Shown: positions 24,959-37,777, counted from the stretch's first letter. The stretch: 64,000 nucleotides of DNA from Mimachlamys varia (GCA_947623455.1 OX392527.1:34464201-34528200); one strand, 5' to 3'. Numbers and translations: made by a program. The notes: generated by a model not told the origin, from the letters alone.

Positions 24959-25773
24959 ATAACCACCAACCCACTACTGTCCTGTGTAGTTATGGTCTCC
25001 ATATCCTCCAGTTCTATATTATCACGACTTTGATAATTAAGTGTCCCTTATAGCCTGCGTTTATATGCAGCCATTACATTTACAGGTACCTGCCATTTTT
25101 ATGGTAATATTGAATCAGTTTGTCAAAAGCTTGCAAGCTTAACAACACATGTGAACAATTCACCAGTATATCATACTAACAGGCTATTGGCACTGTTTTT
25201 AATTAAACCAAAAAATATATAATTAGATATAGGATTCTCACTGATCAATACAACACAGGATATAACACGCTAAATTGTTTTAGAACTTTCAATGACAAAA
25301 AAAAAGGGGTTGTATGATAATATAACCCAATATACCTGTATATAGCCATATGTTTTGTCTGAGGACCTGGGCAGTTATAACCAATAGTATTATAGCCGCT
25401 AGGAAAATAATTGTCAAGCTTCTAACTTTTATCGGGCATGACGATACCAGATTATGTTTCAATTGATTAGATACAAACTCCATGACATGCCCGCAACTAA
25501 AAACAAAAACCATAATGTTTTATCGATTTACCATTAAAAGCATCAGGTGGAAGTGGGTAGAATTGGCATCCACCGACACAAAGGTGATCACATTATCAAT
25601 AAACCTGATCCATAATATCAACACACTTTTTGTCCCTGGAATAATTAATATAGAGTGTGGATGATGCCAGGCAGTTGTCTGACTGAAGGTAATACATAAG
25701 TACTAAGCCAGAGGTCCCATAGCCCTGGTGCATTAGTTCTGTCTAAGTATCAGTCTTCCGGAATACAATGCAT
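24959..25773. other. Intronic stretch without recognised features
   Basis: No gene, array or transposon end seen. Confidence 0.4.
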
Positions 25774-26497
25774 ATCTTACATAGATTGGTTCTGAATAAA
25801 GGGTTTCTATCACTGATGCGGGGCATACCATCTATCACAGAGTTTCTACAGTGGCTGGTTCTCAATACAGTGTATTACATCTATCACAAGAGTATCTACA
25901 GTGGCTGGTTCTCAATACAGTGTATTACATCTATCATACAGTTTCTACAGTGACTGGTTCTCAACACAGTGTATTAAATCTATCATATAGTTTCTACAGT
26001 GGTTGGTTCTCAATACAGTGTACTACATCTATCATATAGTTTCTTCAGTGGCTGGTTCTCAAAACAGTGTATTACATCTATCATAGAGTTCCTACAGTGG
26101 CTGGTTCTCAAAACAGTGTAATACATCTATCATAGAGTTCCTACAGTGGCTGGTTCTCAATACAGTGTACTACATCTATCATAGAGTTTCTACAGTATCT
26201 GGTTCTCAATACAGTGTATTACATCTATCATATTGTTTCTACAGTGGTTGGTTCTAAATACAGTGTATTACATCTATCATAGAGTTTCTACAGTGGTTGG
26301 TTCTAAATACAGTGTATTACATCTATCATAGAGTTTCTACAGTGGCTGGTTCTAGATAGTGTATTAAATCTATCACAGAGTTTCTACAGTGGCTGGTTCT
26401 AGATAGTGTATTAAATCTATCATATAGTTTCTACAGTGGCTGGTTCTAGATAGTGTATTAAATCTATCATATAGTTTCTACAGTGGCTGGTTCTGAA
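25774..26497. repeat. Minisatellite, about 49-bp unit, about 14 copies
   Basis: Core phrases are TTTCTACAGTGGCTGGTTCT and CAATACAGTGTATTACATCT. The last copies carry a shortened AGATAGTGTATTAAATC form. Unrelated in sequence to the 49-bp array at 18506. Confidence 0.93.
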
Positions 26498-28105
26498 TTA
26501 TACAGTCAGTGTATCATTCACCGCTAAAGACACATTTGAACTCTTCCAATAGTTCATAGTGTAATTCTAGAGGTAATTGAATTTGAAGAAGTCATACACT
26601 TGTTGTAACATAATTTCATTCTATTCATGTATACACAATTGATTCCATTGTCTCAGGGATGGCAAGTCAAAAGTTTCCCAACATTCTTTCAAGGAGAGAA
26701 AGTCCAGATGATTCTAATACACTAAATTATTGCTTTTTAAAGCAAAAGATTTGGCACATGATGTTTGTTGTATAATGAAGTGTCAGTCTTCTGTTGCTGG
26801 ATGTACACATCAGTTCACCATACAGTATCTAGATCTATCCGTACTAGGTGGTGACATTATGAAAACATTTAGCAAACAAAGCCAGACAGCAAGGTTACCA
26901 ATAAAGTCAATGTGGATGAGTCAGGAGGGACTAGAAAGTACACCAAATCCAACAGGTGGGCTGTTTTATATCACCACCCAAAGCGGTGCCCTACTAAACA
27001 TCACCAGATTGACCACTGGGTCTGACACCAAATATACAGCCAGACACCACAGACAGTGTGATGCTGCCCTCAATGTTGGACGATGCTGGATCTGATGCTG
27101 GGCAGGAATAAATAACACACAGGAAAGATGCTGGTCTCTACGGACAAATGAAGACTCCTACATTTCAACCACAACCTTTTGTGATCTAAATAGGTTGATT
27201 ATACTTCATGAAGTGAGTACAGTATATGAATGACCCAGAGCATCCAATCTACATAGATTTCACCTGACACCCTGTAATTTGTGACTCAATATCTTAATGG
27301 TGGTGGCTAAGGGTATAAACCACAAGTAAGTATCATGTGAGATTCAGGTGGTAAAGAAAAGTTAATCTAATCTTTCTAGTGACGAATAAATAAAGGGATA
27401 AAACATAAGGCCAGCGCAGACATAATTAAAATGGTTTTCACAGCAGCCTTCACCATGCATCCAGCAGTAAGTAAAAGGCTGCTAACATGGCTAAAAGGAG
27501 ACGAAAAAAAGAAACTACCATTATTCCCAGATATTTCAAAAGCTAAAGTGGGAAGTAAGTAAGTGTACACCTAATGGAGGATGTGATAATACAGCAACCA
27601 CAGCCACAGATGTCTTTGATTTTCCATTAGAAACTCATTAATTGCATCATGTCAGGTAGGGAGACGGAGGCTGCAGGATGGAGTCTGAGAGGAGGTCAGG
27701 GATGGTAATGGTCCATGTTACTGGGACACCCGTCTGTCATCAGCAAAAAACAGGAAGGGAATCCTAAATGTTACAGGACCAGTAGAAACAGGAAGGAAAG
27801 TGAACTGGTTACATATGTCTGGACAATAATTAGCCACTCATATTAACTAATTAAGAAAATCATTTTCAATCAGATGTAATTATAATCAATAGAGAACAAT
27901 AATGGCTGACATAAATTCACCAGAAATCATCCATACATCGATACGCCATAAAAACTGAGAATGCCAGAATGATCCAGTGATAGCTACCAGGCCTGCATCA
28001 ATAATGGTTTTCTAACCAGTACCCTGCTTATACGAGTTTGGTGACTAAAGCACTGCTACTTATAGAGTTTTGTTATCAAGTTTTTCTTTTTTTAAATGTT
28101 TTCAC
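26498..28105. other. Intronic stretch
   Basis: A plus-strand open frame of 121 codons (26730-27095) is antisense to MCU and has no recognisable domain. The patch at 27600-27800 is GC-richer but stopped. AGACACATTTGAACTCTTCC at 26529 belongs to the dispersed family also seen at 38340. Confidence 0.4.
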
Positions 28106-28630
28106 TCAGTCCCTGTTGCTATGGAGTTTGTTACTATCCAAGTCCCTGTTGTTAAGAGTTTTATCACACAGGTCCTGTTGCTAAGGGTTTTGTTACTATC
28201 CAAGTCCCTGTTGTTAAGAGTTATATCACACAGGTCCTGTTGCTATGGGTTTTGTTACTATGTAAGTCCATGTTGTTCAGAGTTTTATCACACAGGCCCT
28301 GTTGCTATGGTTTTTGTTACTATGTAAGTCCCTGTTAAGAGTTTTATCACACAGGCCCTGTTGCTATGGGTTTTGTTACTATGTAAGTCCCTGTTAAGAG
28401 TTTTATCACACAGGCCCTGTTGCTATGGGTTTTGTTACTATCCAAGTCCCTGTTGTTAAGAGTTTTATCACACAGGCCCTGTTGCTATGGGTTTTGTTAC
28501 TATGCTAGTCCCTTTTGTTAAGAGTTTCAAGCCTCACACCCGCTGTTGCTATGGGTTTTGTTATTATGCAAGTCCCGTTGTTTAAGAGTTTCATCACACA
28601 GGCCCTGTTGCTATGGGTTTTGTTACTATA
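28106..28630. repeat. Minisatellite, about 62-bp unit, 8-9 copies
   Basis: Core phrases are CCCTGTTGCTATGGGTTTTG and AGAGTTTTATCACACAGG. Some copies lack TTG. It ends about 370 bases from the MCU donor at 28998. Confidence 0.92.
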
Positions 28631-28810
28631 GATATCTAAGCTTCAGTGATGCAATGGAAAATTGGTTCCATAGCCAAGTTGTGTGGCTAAGTTTTGATCG
28701 AAATTTCACTTTTTTTTTCTGTCTTTGGATTAAAATCTTTGTGTAAATCCTTCCTAGAGTTCACATGATGAATATCAGCATTAATTGTATCTCAGAAGTA
28801 GATATTTCAC

Positions 28811-28948
28811 ATATAATTCTGGATGATATATACTGAGATTTTTTTTTTTTTTTTTGTACAAACAGGAATTCGTACAAAAAAAACCCAATCTCAGTATATA
28901 TCATTCATACCAAACTGATGAATCTTATTCCTAATATAATTCTGGATG
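28811..28948. repeat. Inverted repeat bracketed by a 15-bp direct repeat
   Basis: Perfect 16-base arms GATATATACTGAGATT at 28825-28840 and its complement at 28887-28902 enclose a T-run, GTAC, a short loop, GTAC and an A-run, so the stem can be longer. ATATAATTCTGGATG occurs at 28811-28825 and again at 28934-28948, like a target duplication. It lies 50 to 190 bases inside the intron from the MCU donor at 28998. Confidence 0.75.
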
Positions 28949-28998
28949 TTCACATGAGAGATCAAAGGGTCTTCTAATGACATATAACAGAAACAAAC

Positions 28999-29169
28999 CT
29001 TGTGAAGATATGACAGCTCTGTCAACTCCTCCATCCTCTAGTTTGATGTACTTTAGGAAATCCCCAACTGTATGGGAGACCGGTTTGAGCGTAAATTCAC
29101 AGGTCTCTTTTCGAGACGGTAAAGGCACAGTAAAAACAGGTAATCCATCACGGTATATCACATTCGCTT
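28999..29169 (-). CDS. MCU: Mitochondrial calcium uniporter, internal exon (N-terminal matrix domain, first half)
   Basis: MCU is the pore subunit of the inner-membrane calcium uniporter; this exon encodes part of its matrix-facing N-terminal domain. The 171-bp exon translates to 56 complete codons. The segments VIYRDGLPVFTVPLPSR, CEFTLKP and VGDFLKY closely match the conserved YxNGLPVxSVxLPSR, CxFTLKP and VGxFL blocks of animal MCU, followed by EDGGVDRAVI against the family's EDxGIDRxxI. The acceptor reads TTTTCTGTTTCAG and the donor CACAAG/GTTTGT, fixing both ends. The exon starts with two bases of a split codon and ends with one. That phase joins exactly to the exon at 16191-16295, where G+AA makes Glu. 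As I recall the vertebrate gene, this corresponds to its third exon. No stop or frameshift is present, so the gene looks functional. The paralogue MCUB is possible but less likely from this region alone. Confidence 0.93.
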
Positions 29170-32100
29170 CTGAAACAGAAAATAGGCAATCATTGAAAAT
29201 AGGCAATCATACAGTGAATGATATCACACAAACTACTGTCAAGTGGTTACTTACACTGTCTACTGAAGTTTTCCCACTGTATGGTCTGTGGTTTAATGTT
29301 TATGTATTAACACATTATTATACATAATTATGTCTCCATAGTTTTAGCATGTAAACTTATATTAGAATATGCATTCAGAGGCCAAAGGACTTGCAATAAC
29401 AAATTTTTTGCTTTTGTTTTTCTTTACATGCCATTCTGGAACTCTTAAGACAGAATTTGCTATACTTTATTGTTCATAAAATGGAACCTTATACCCTCAG
29501 AATTCACATGTCTCTTTTCCAGTTTCAGCTGAGTTTCTGAATTTAATGAAACAATTTCTCAATTTAAACCAATTTTGATTGATCTCAAAAATTGGCTGCA
29601 AAAAGAGAAGAATTTTTGTTATCATTTTTGTTTGAATTTTCCCGGTTTTAACCATACACTCGTGGGTCTGACTTACAATGTTTTCTGACATGCATGTGAC
29701 ATTTATCTGTAATCTATGTGTAACGCTTCCCTTCCTCTTGTCACTGTGGTGTTGATCAATATCAAACTAAACATACAAAGATTAAACTCCCACACCCATT
29801 CTTACAAGGACATATCAAGTTTCCTGAATGTGATAAACAGAATAAACAGCTATGAAATAATCTCTACTGAATGCAAATAAGACATTTTGATAAATGTTAT
29901 ACACGAACCTAAGTGCATACAGGTAGAGCTTGTCTGCAGGAAAGGCAGAGGATGTGCATAAACTAGGTTTATACCGGTATGTGTTATATAATGCTGATCT
30001 GGGATGTGTCTTAAGATAAACTACGAGCCCCCATGATACAGTCCTCAGCCTTTATCATGATGAATTATTTGTCTAAAGCTTTTAATCGTCAACAAAAGGA
30101 GATGATTTACTTTCCAGGAGATGAAAGAATAAGTAGAATAGCTCACATCTAATAAATATAAAAAGCGTTAGTAGAAAGTTATAGACTGTGAATTAATATA
30201 CTTAAGAGTTAATTTCAAAAGCACTGCGACTGATTTCTAATAAAGTCTTCATCACTTTTCCTTGAAATCCCTGATATATATTTATGAAGACAACGAAAAG
30301 AAATGTTTTAACTCAGACTATCAATGATACCGTCCTTTTGCATGTTAAGAAGAACTTCTACTCTCATACTTCAGATCAGAGATCCATTGCTCAATATTGG
30401 TAAGCTGGGAATTCGAATAGGGCGAGAATTATCGGTGGAGAGTTCGTGGCGTGACCTTCAACAATTCAACGATGTATTATAGAAACATCATGGTGGCTCC
30501 AAAAAACTGCATGCAGGCATCACCTTGGTTTTAGCAAATAACGTTAAACTGAAAGAACATACCTGCATCCTGCCATCAGCCATATCTTAACCAGATCAGA
30601 GTCTGAGCCTATTTGCTGGTTCAGGGATACATGTCATATACCCCAAGTCATATCACTGTTCGAAAATGACATTTTGACAGAAGAAAAGCTGCCTAAATAA
30701 CATCCAAGCTCAATTTTCGATCATTTTGTAATTTCATAATTTCTTCAAAATTTATCACATATCAATCTGAATTTGATCCAACTTATATTCACACTATCCT
30801 GACTTCTGTAACCAATGGATCATATAAAGGATTATAAACATCTTATATCATGTTTAAATGAACATATCAAGTTATGACATGATAAGAGAACAGATTGAGC
30901 AAAAAAGTCATATTCAAGATTGAGTCTACAAAATCCACTTGGCTTTTAAAAAGATATCTTTGACATGCCAATCAAATGATATAAAGGGAGAACATATTCT
31001 GTATCAACCTTGAAACTAGATGATATGAAATGGGAACCATCTCAATGGGGCCTGTTGTTCCAACATTAAGTCAATGTGCAAAGAATGTATTGTGGTAGCA
31101 AAATTATCATGGAGTCTTAATAAGGGCAATAGGCTAATTCAAGACAATACCAGGTAGATATGAAGTCCCTAACATGCTAACACCACATCAGTTCAAAATT
31201 ATAAATTACTTACAAATTGGTTCAATGCAAAGTTTAAGCAAAACTAAAACACCAACATTACAGGAAGGGTTCCATAATATTATGTGAACCTAATAGTTTA
31301 GCAGTGAAGAAATGTAAACTCGATTTGAGCTCTGATCCAATGATCTTCATGTTTGGTCACTGAAACTCAGTTGACATCTTGTTTGACTACCAAATTCGCT
31401 TCATAAATTATGACATAACAAATTGTTTAGCAGTTAAAATATGTAAAATTTGACCTTGACCTTTGATCTGATGGCCTTGAGGCATACACCTTTGAATGTA
31501 GTGGTTGACAATCACAGGTTACAAGTTTCCGACACAGACACACAGAACGATCACTATAAGGTGTTTGCCACCACATGTATGTGGCAAGGCCCCAATTACT
31601 AAAACCTTATTAGAATGGACTTTGTAAGAATCTTGTTAGCTTAATACATTAACTTTCCCTACCTACTGTCAGACCTAAGATCATTATCTAGTTTCACTGA
31701 CCTAAAAAGCCCTAACAACCACCATTTCACATCTATCAAGGGAGATAATCATCTCATGGGATATGTACCTATTTCCCACTGTAGAACCCAAAATACCATG
31801 AACTTCATGATTCTAGACAACTCCATAACCCTTCAGACCACTAACTCCCACATTAAACACCAATGATATTTCATTATGATTTCTGATCACAACCAAATTA
31901 TGAATAGGGCCCTCTGCCACTTCAAATTACTCTTTATATTATATATATATTCCCACTTTCAGAACCAGATAATCTTTAATCTATGTCAATCAAGATAGGG
32001 ATTCAAATCTCGAACTAAACAAAAGAACAGTTTTGACCTGTCCAGATCCTTTCAGGATCACAGCAGGGTTAGATGTGACATCATGATATCCAGGGATAGG

Positions 32101-33177
32101 AACTGCCCCTTCCAGATAGTTTTACAGCTCCCCTCCCAGAGATAGCCCGAGCCATCAATCAGGGGACAGAACCAGCCATATATCAATCACATAGAAATGT
32201 TAACCCCTAGTTATCACATCTTTCTATACAATTTACTGATAATCAGTCTAGCACTGATTGTCCTCCTGACAATTGCAAGCTGGTCAATATTGTCAGAGTA
32301 AATTCTGGAGAAAGCTGGGATCTAGAGATTTCTGAGAGTTCACAACAGCCAAGGTGTGAGGCAAGGGAGGAGAACAAAACAGGGAGGGAGGACAATTACA
32401 CGCTCTAAGTGCTCCCTCGTGTTTTAATGAGTGTGTGCCGCTAACAAGCCAGTCTGTCTAAGTAAGCTTCATCAACCAGTCCTTATTTGATTCTCTAATC
32501 CTCAGCCGTTCATGATCAAACAAACATTTTACCAATAAAGCCTCCGTTGGCCTTGCCCGAAGTCAGATTCTTGTGATCAGGGATTGTTCCTCATTCCTCA
32601 GAAACCAATATTTCACTTGTTGTGATAAACAATGGCTTTGAAAGTGATAATACAACTTTTCAGCTTTAGGACAAAATGCTTCCCAATTATATGAAAGAAG
32701 AAAAAAAAGGAAAACAAAACAAAGGACAAGAGACATTTTTTTTTACAAATAACGTAATCTTCAAATAGAGAGAAATTCCTTCCAGCAATATTTTAACATT
32801 AATAATTAGCACAACTCAGGACCTTAAGATAGTAAACAGTGTCATTAGCTTAAGTTTTAGGATATTAGTTTGTTTACTGTGTCAACATTGCATAGAAACA
32901 GTACACAGGCAGGGGAAGCCATTGTATTCTACATTGTAATGTAATCTACAGTATACAACTTATACTATAATACATATCAGAACTGAAATAGATCAAGGTG
33001 TAGAAATGTTTGTGAATTTCATTTTCCAAATTGAAAAATCAACCACACTCCAATAGGCTCTGCAACAGGATAGCTCATGATATAAATCTAATAGAATTTC
33101 AAAGTATAGCTCACTAAAAAAATGCAAGGTGAGCAGGGGTTAATTAACATAGATATACCTCCAAACCCCACAAAAAA
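29170..33177. other. Region upstream of the MCU exon; probable intron
   Basis: About 4 kb with no recognised exon. A short AGGTCA-bearing repeat piece lies at 31460-31600 and contains a TTGCCAC/GTGGCAA hairpin. The block 32040-32600 is GC-richer than its surroundings but has no open frame of interest. The MCU leader exons were not found here. Confidence 0.4.
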
Positions 33178-33505
33178 GGTCAAGTGTGAACCTTGACCTT
33201 TTACATTGACCACCAAAATCTAATCAGCTGTAGAACTTGATAGTGGGGTGTGAATATTAACCCAATCTGACAAGGTGAAGGGTTCATGAGATATCTTGTG
33301 CATACGTTTTTTATTCCTATAACCAAAAGTGGTCAATGGTGACCTTTGACCTTCAACTTTGAAGACCCCCAAAATTTAATCAGGTCTAGACCTTCACCAT
33401 GTGATCAATGGTGTGAATATGAACCAAATCTGACCAGGTTTTTTTGAGATATGTTGTGCACAAGGTCTGGACACACAGAAGCACAAAGTGATTCCTTACC
33501 TAAGT
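33178..33505. repeat. AGGTCA-rich dispersed repeat, two tandem units of about 154 bp
   Basis: Both units contain a TTGACCTT phrase, AATC...TAATCAG, GGTGTGAATAT..AACC and a GAGATAT.TTGTGCA phrase. The second runs into CACAGAAGCACAAAGTGATT, a typical tail of such bivalve repeats. Confidence 0.55.
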
Positions 33506-34529
33506 GGGGGTATAACAATTGAATAGGCAGCTAATGTCATACATAATTGTAAATACTTCAAGTTAGTAATAATGTTGTTAAAAAAAACTTGTTATACAAT
33601 GTTGAGTTATTACACTCAGACACTAAAGTCTAAATCAAATCTTCCATAAACACCGAGATTAGGCTTCCTCTTGGGGTGCAATATGCTTACATAATACAAA
33701 ACGATCTGCTGAAGAAGGCGTTTATGTTTATAAACATGCCTGTGCATGTACCTAACACTCACAAGTAACAATTACTGGAGTAGAAGGAGACTGCAGTTTG
33801 GGTAGGACCTATACATCAATACCATGTGCTTTAGTTACAGACTTTGTGGAGCTGGGCTGCCAGAATTGAGTTTCTACCCCTAGCCCACACCAGACATTTA
33901 CCAATTCTTGTTTCACCCAATAAAACCATGGAGTCTCACAAACTTCTTCATTTGTTTTAACACACGGCCTAATTCACTTCCGACATGCATGTTTCACATC
34001 TTATAATCTGATCAGAGTTTAAGGAATGCAAGACAGGGTACTGTTCGTATAAAAGGAAGGCACCTCTGCCCATCTGTCTACTCCAATTGCCATAGTTTGA
34101 TCACCTTCATTCGTGCATATGAGTTGTAAAGAGTTCACTTCACACAATTTTACGATAACACCATGTGACACTGGGGAATAATTACATGGCTTCCAATAGG
34201 AAAAATCATGCAATATTTCACAATTCATATTTGTATTTTTTGTTCCTCTTCAGTTCCAATGGAGTTTGAAACAGCTGTTTATAAACAAAGCCAATGCTAT
34301 CATATTACATTGAATGACAGCATATTTAGACCATAAATCAACAAAACCTATAATCTATGTTAAATGAAGTGAAGTGCATTCATATACAGTTACATGGACA
34401 TTCAACATGCCGATCAAATGGTGGAAAATATTGAATACTAACCTAAGAATCTCAACCATAGGTCAATGCATATATGTTACATATATATATACATGTCGTA
34501 AGTCTCTTACATCCATACTCTTCAATAAC
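33506..34529. other. Unassigned noncoding stretch
   Basis: No gene seen. A minus-strand frame at 34019-34228 has no known domain. Confidence 0.35.
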
Positions 34530-34583
34530 AGAACATTTTAGAGTGTAACAATTTAGTACATGTGACCCAGTGACTCTGGTTTT
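34530..34583. repeat. 53-bp minisatellite, left remnant before the LINE
   Basis: Sequence such as TAGAGTGTAACAATTTAGTA and GACCCAGTGACTCTGG matches one unit of the array that resumes at 37778. The last 13 bases are the left copy of the LINE target duplication. Confidence 0.75.
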
Positions 34584-35032
34584 TTTTTTTGTAATTTTTT
34601 ATTTTTTTCAAGACTTTTATCCACAATTACAAAACATTTGACACACACATGCACACACATTCTCATACGTACGTACAACCTTAATCACTCGTGGTTCATC
34701 ACGACACTCCATCTCACTCAGTATCATAAGATCACTAGATCATCATCATATATACCATCACAACAAGTTATCATTTTCATCATCCCACTTATCATAATAT
34801 CACCATTATCGCCATTTTAGTATCATACAAAACGTCATCAACATCATCAATATAATCATCATCATCATCATCATCATCATCATTCACACTGCATATATGT
34901 AATCAATAAATCATCATTATTATCATTATCACTTTTATCATGATATCATGATCATCACCACCATCAACATTCATGGTAATCATCCCACTTATCATAATAT
35001 CACCATCATCGCCATTTTAGTATCATACTAAA

Positions 35033-35065
<33 letters not shown>

Positions 35066-35816
35066 TCACACTGCATATATGTAATCAATAAATCATCATT
35101 ATCACTTTTATCATGATATCATCATCATCACCACCATCAACATTCATGGTATCATACTAAACAGTCAATTATCATGTTATCAAAAACAAATGAAATATCA
35201 TCCTCATCACAATCATCCTCACTAAACCTCTTTACATTCATCATTCTTTTCATTATCATATTGACTAATAATAAATTTTCATCATTATCATCACCATCAT
35301 TGTATATTCATTACAATCGCGACAGTTGAGTAGCATCATCTTTATACTTGCTATCATGTTCATTTTCATCATGTTATGATTTAGATTTAATTGTAAAGAA
35401 TTTAAACCACAAGCATCACAGCTATACTAATTCAGTCATTTGCTTACTCACAAACATACATTACCTTACACAAACAAAGAGAGAAACAGACAGATAAAAC
35501 AGATAGAAAGTGTTAGATAGACAATACCATACAATACAGACAGACAGACACAAGACAGACAAACACACGACAAGACAGACAGACAGACAGACACACTCTG
35601 ACAGACATTATACAAGTCAAACACAAAACAAAGACAGGACAAGAGACAAGACAGACAGACAGACAGACATTATACAAGACAAAGACAAGACAGACACATG
35701 GGAGAAATTTGGTTTAATTGGTAAAAATAAAAATATAGTAACGTAATGGAGCTCGAACTGGCTATGTCAGACTTGAGGATAATGCTATGCAAAGATATAC
35801 TATCACTCTTAGACAA
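34584..35816 (-). repeat. LINE 3' untranslated region with ATC/GAT and GACA/GTCT microsatellites
   Basis: Between the poly(A) end and the stop codon of the LINE lies 1.2 kb of simple sequence. It holds ATC-rich tracts at about 34735-35330, including a 200-bp tandem duplication (CATCCCACTTATCATAATAT begins at 34781 and 34981), and GACA-rich tracts at about 35480-35700. The duplication placement makes them part of the inserted element. Whether they are original to the LINE or grew after insertion cannot be told from one copy. Confidence 0.6.
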
Positions 35817-37777
35817 CTATAACTCTAGAATAGGTTTCCATTTGTGCCAATAAAGTTCAAATTGCCTTTTAATTTTCTGATCTTTACTGTAATTTATATA
35901 TTGTTGAACAAAAAAATGATCTTTAATGACATTAATAAGCGCATTGATATTCAAAGAGTTGCTGAGACATCTAGTTTTATAGATATAATGTTTAATAAGA
36001 ATTAGAATTTCATTATCAACGTCACTGCAGTACTGAGATACTATTCCAAAAAGGAACGATTCTTTATTATAAGCAAATGGAATTAAAAGTATATCAAGTA
36101 ACGATTCAAATTTCTGTAATAGTGACTGGACCTCTTGGCATTCCCATAAGCTATGCACTATTGTTTCACGCTCCATAAAACATAAGTTACATAAAATACT
36201 AGGAGTTAAGTTTATTTTAAAAAGAAATGTGTTTGTTACCAGAATATGATGTATAATTCTCACTTGGAACCATTGTAATTTAGTACTTTTTGTAACTTTA
36301 AAAGGAAGTTTGAATATTTTGGCCCATTTATTTTTATCTATACTGAACGCTTGGTTCCATTTTCTTATCCCAGTAGGTATAGACATTGGAACAATAATGC
36401 ATTTGTAAAAGTCTTTTGAACCCTTTTTACTCTTAAAAAATATATCCAGCAGAAGAGGTATAAAAGGCTGGTGTGGTCGATGTAGCAGGAAATCATATTT
36501 TCTTAAATAGCGCTTGATGGCAGACACTAAACCATGATATTGGAGAAAGTTTGTATTAATAGGTCGAAAAGCATGCAAGAACTCATCGAAAGAAAGAAAA
36601 GTTAGATTATCTGAATCTTGAATTAGATCATTTATTGTTAATATGCTTGCCTCAAACCAGTTTTGATAAAAAACGTACTTGTTGTTTACCTTGATATCAT
36701 TATTATACCAAAGTGGTGATTTTAATATTGACTCTGGTTTTGGAAGGCTCATAATATCTGAGTTATTAAGTCTATTCCATGATTTAAACACATCTCTCCA
36801 AAATAAATTTTGACAATTGGAACTACATAAGTGAATATATTCCTTTCCACAATTACACAGCTTTCTAAAATCAACATATGTATTTAAAACTAGCTTCCAC
36901 TTACCCGAGGAAAGAAATAGTCTTCTTACCCAACCTAACTTAAGTGAGTCAATAAAAGCATGTACCTCAATCATCTTTAAACCCCCATCAATATAGTCTT
37001 GAATAACAACATTTTTTTTTATTTTATGACACTTACTATTCCACAAAAAATCAAAAAGCATAGAATTCAACTGGGCAATCATTTTTTCTGGAGGGTTTGG
37101 TAGAGTTATAAACAAATAATTAAGTTGTGAAATCAACAGAGATTTAATAATATTAATCTTACCTAATGGTGTCAAACTCCTTCTTTTCCATAAATTAATA
37201 AGAGCTTTAAGTTTTACAATTTTTTTGTCAAAATTCATTTTAGGAATTTGATCCAAGTCAACAGAAAAATCTATCCCTAAGAAAGTGAACTTGTGGCTTC
37301 CCCACAGCAATTTTATTTCAGGCAACAAAATTTCATCACTATATTTCCTACTTCCTATCCATATCACTTGTGATTTATTAGAATTAATTCTTAGACCAGA
37401 TATCTTAGCATAAGTAGTTAGTTCAAAAATAGATTCTCTCAGCGACTCTTTTGATCCATCCAATATCAGACCTGTATCATCTGCATATTGCACATTTAGA
37501 ATAGGTGAGTTTTCAATATTAATTCCTTTTATGAGATTATTGGTTTTAATTTTTGCTGCTAAAACTTCAGCACATAGAATAAAAATATACGGTGCGATTG
37601 GATCGCCTTGTCGACACCCACGTTGAATCTTAATATGTTTTGATATATTGCCTCCTTGATTGATAGCTGCACTTGCATTACTATGAAGAGTATTTACCCA
37701 TTTCCTTATATCTTTCCCAAAATTAAAATAGCCTAGCACCTTATCTATGAATACCCATGAAACCGAATCAAAAGCTT
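35817..37777 (-). CDS. LINE reverse transcriptase, C-terminal part (L1/Tx1-like)
   Basis: The minus frame is open for about 650 LINE-derived codons and ends with LEL-stop at 35817. Visible RT motifs in order are KAFDSVSW (motif A, catalytic Asp), GCRQGDPIAPYIF (motif B) and YADDTG (motif C, catalytic Asp pair), then GLRINSNKS and KFTFLGI (motifs D/E). Downstream are FDFLWNSKCHKIKK and GGLKM, typical of the L1/Tx1 thumb region, and near the C-terminus C-N-L-C ... H-S-L-W-E-C, a zinc-binding RVT domain. The open frame extends further upstream to 37859, but those 27 or so codons derive from the flanking minisatellite. The endonuclease and RT motifs before A are missing, so the product cannot be active. 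No frameshift or stop breaks what remains. Confidence 0.9.

Larger units (their letters stand above)
16296..28998 (-). other. MCU: MCU intron between the two recognised exons
   Basis: This 12.7-kb intron begins on the minus strand with GTTTGT at 28998 and ends with TTCCAG at 16296. It contains the 49-bp array with its 921-bp duplication, a second unrelated 49-bp array, a 62-bp array, a TTAA-flanked MITE, a foldback element, and an inverted repeat 50 to 190 bases inside the donor side. I see no further exon of MCU in it and no convincing nested gene on either strand. Confidence 0.85.
34584..37777 (-). mobile_element. 5'-truncated L1/Tx1-type non-LTR retrotransposon in a 53-bp minisatellite
   Basis: The insertion is flanked by a 13-bp target-site duplication, TGACTCTGGTTTT, at 34571-34583 and 37778-37790. 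Immediately inside the left copy is a T-run, the complement of the 3' poly(A) tail of a minus-strand LINE. The right edge cuts into the reverse-transcriptase frame just before KAFDSVSW, so the endonuclease and RT fingers are lost. Units of the 53-bp minisatellite lie on both sides, and joining the flanks restores one array. On the minus strand the target reads CACT/AAAACC, close to the TT/AAAA site used by L1-type endonucleases. Clear duplication and intact C-terminal frame suggest a fairly recent insertion. Confidence 0.88.

Noticed and set aside
26730..27095. Plus-strand open frame of 121 codons antisense to MCU
   Set aside because: No recognisable domain and ordinary intron composition.
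29249..29330. Possible upstream MCU exon ending at CAGT/GTAAGT
   Set aside because: Joining it to the exon at 29169 in the needed phase creates TAA at the junction.
29497..29530. Partial duplicate of the MCU exon (TTCACATGTCTCTTTTC against TTCACAGGTCTCTTTTC)
   Set aside because: Similarity covers only about 22 bases and stops on both sides; likely chance.
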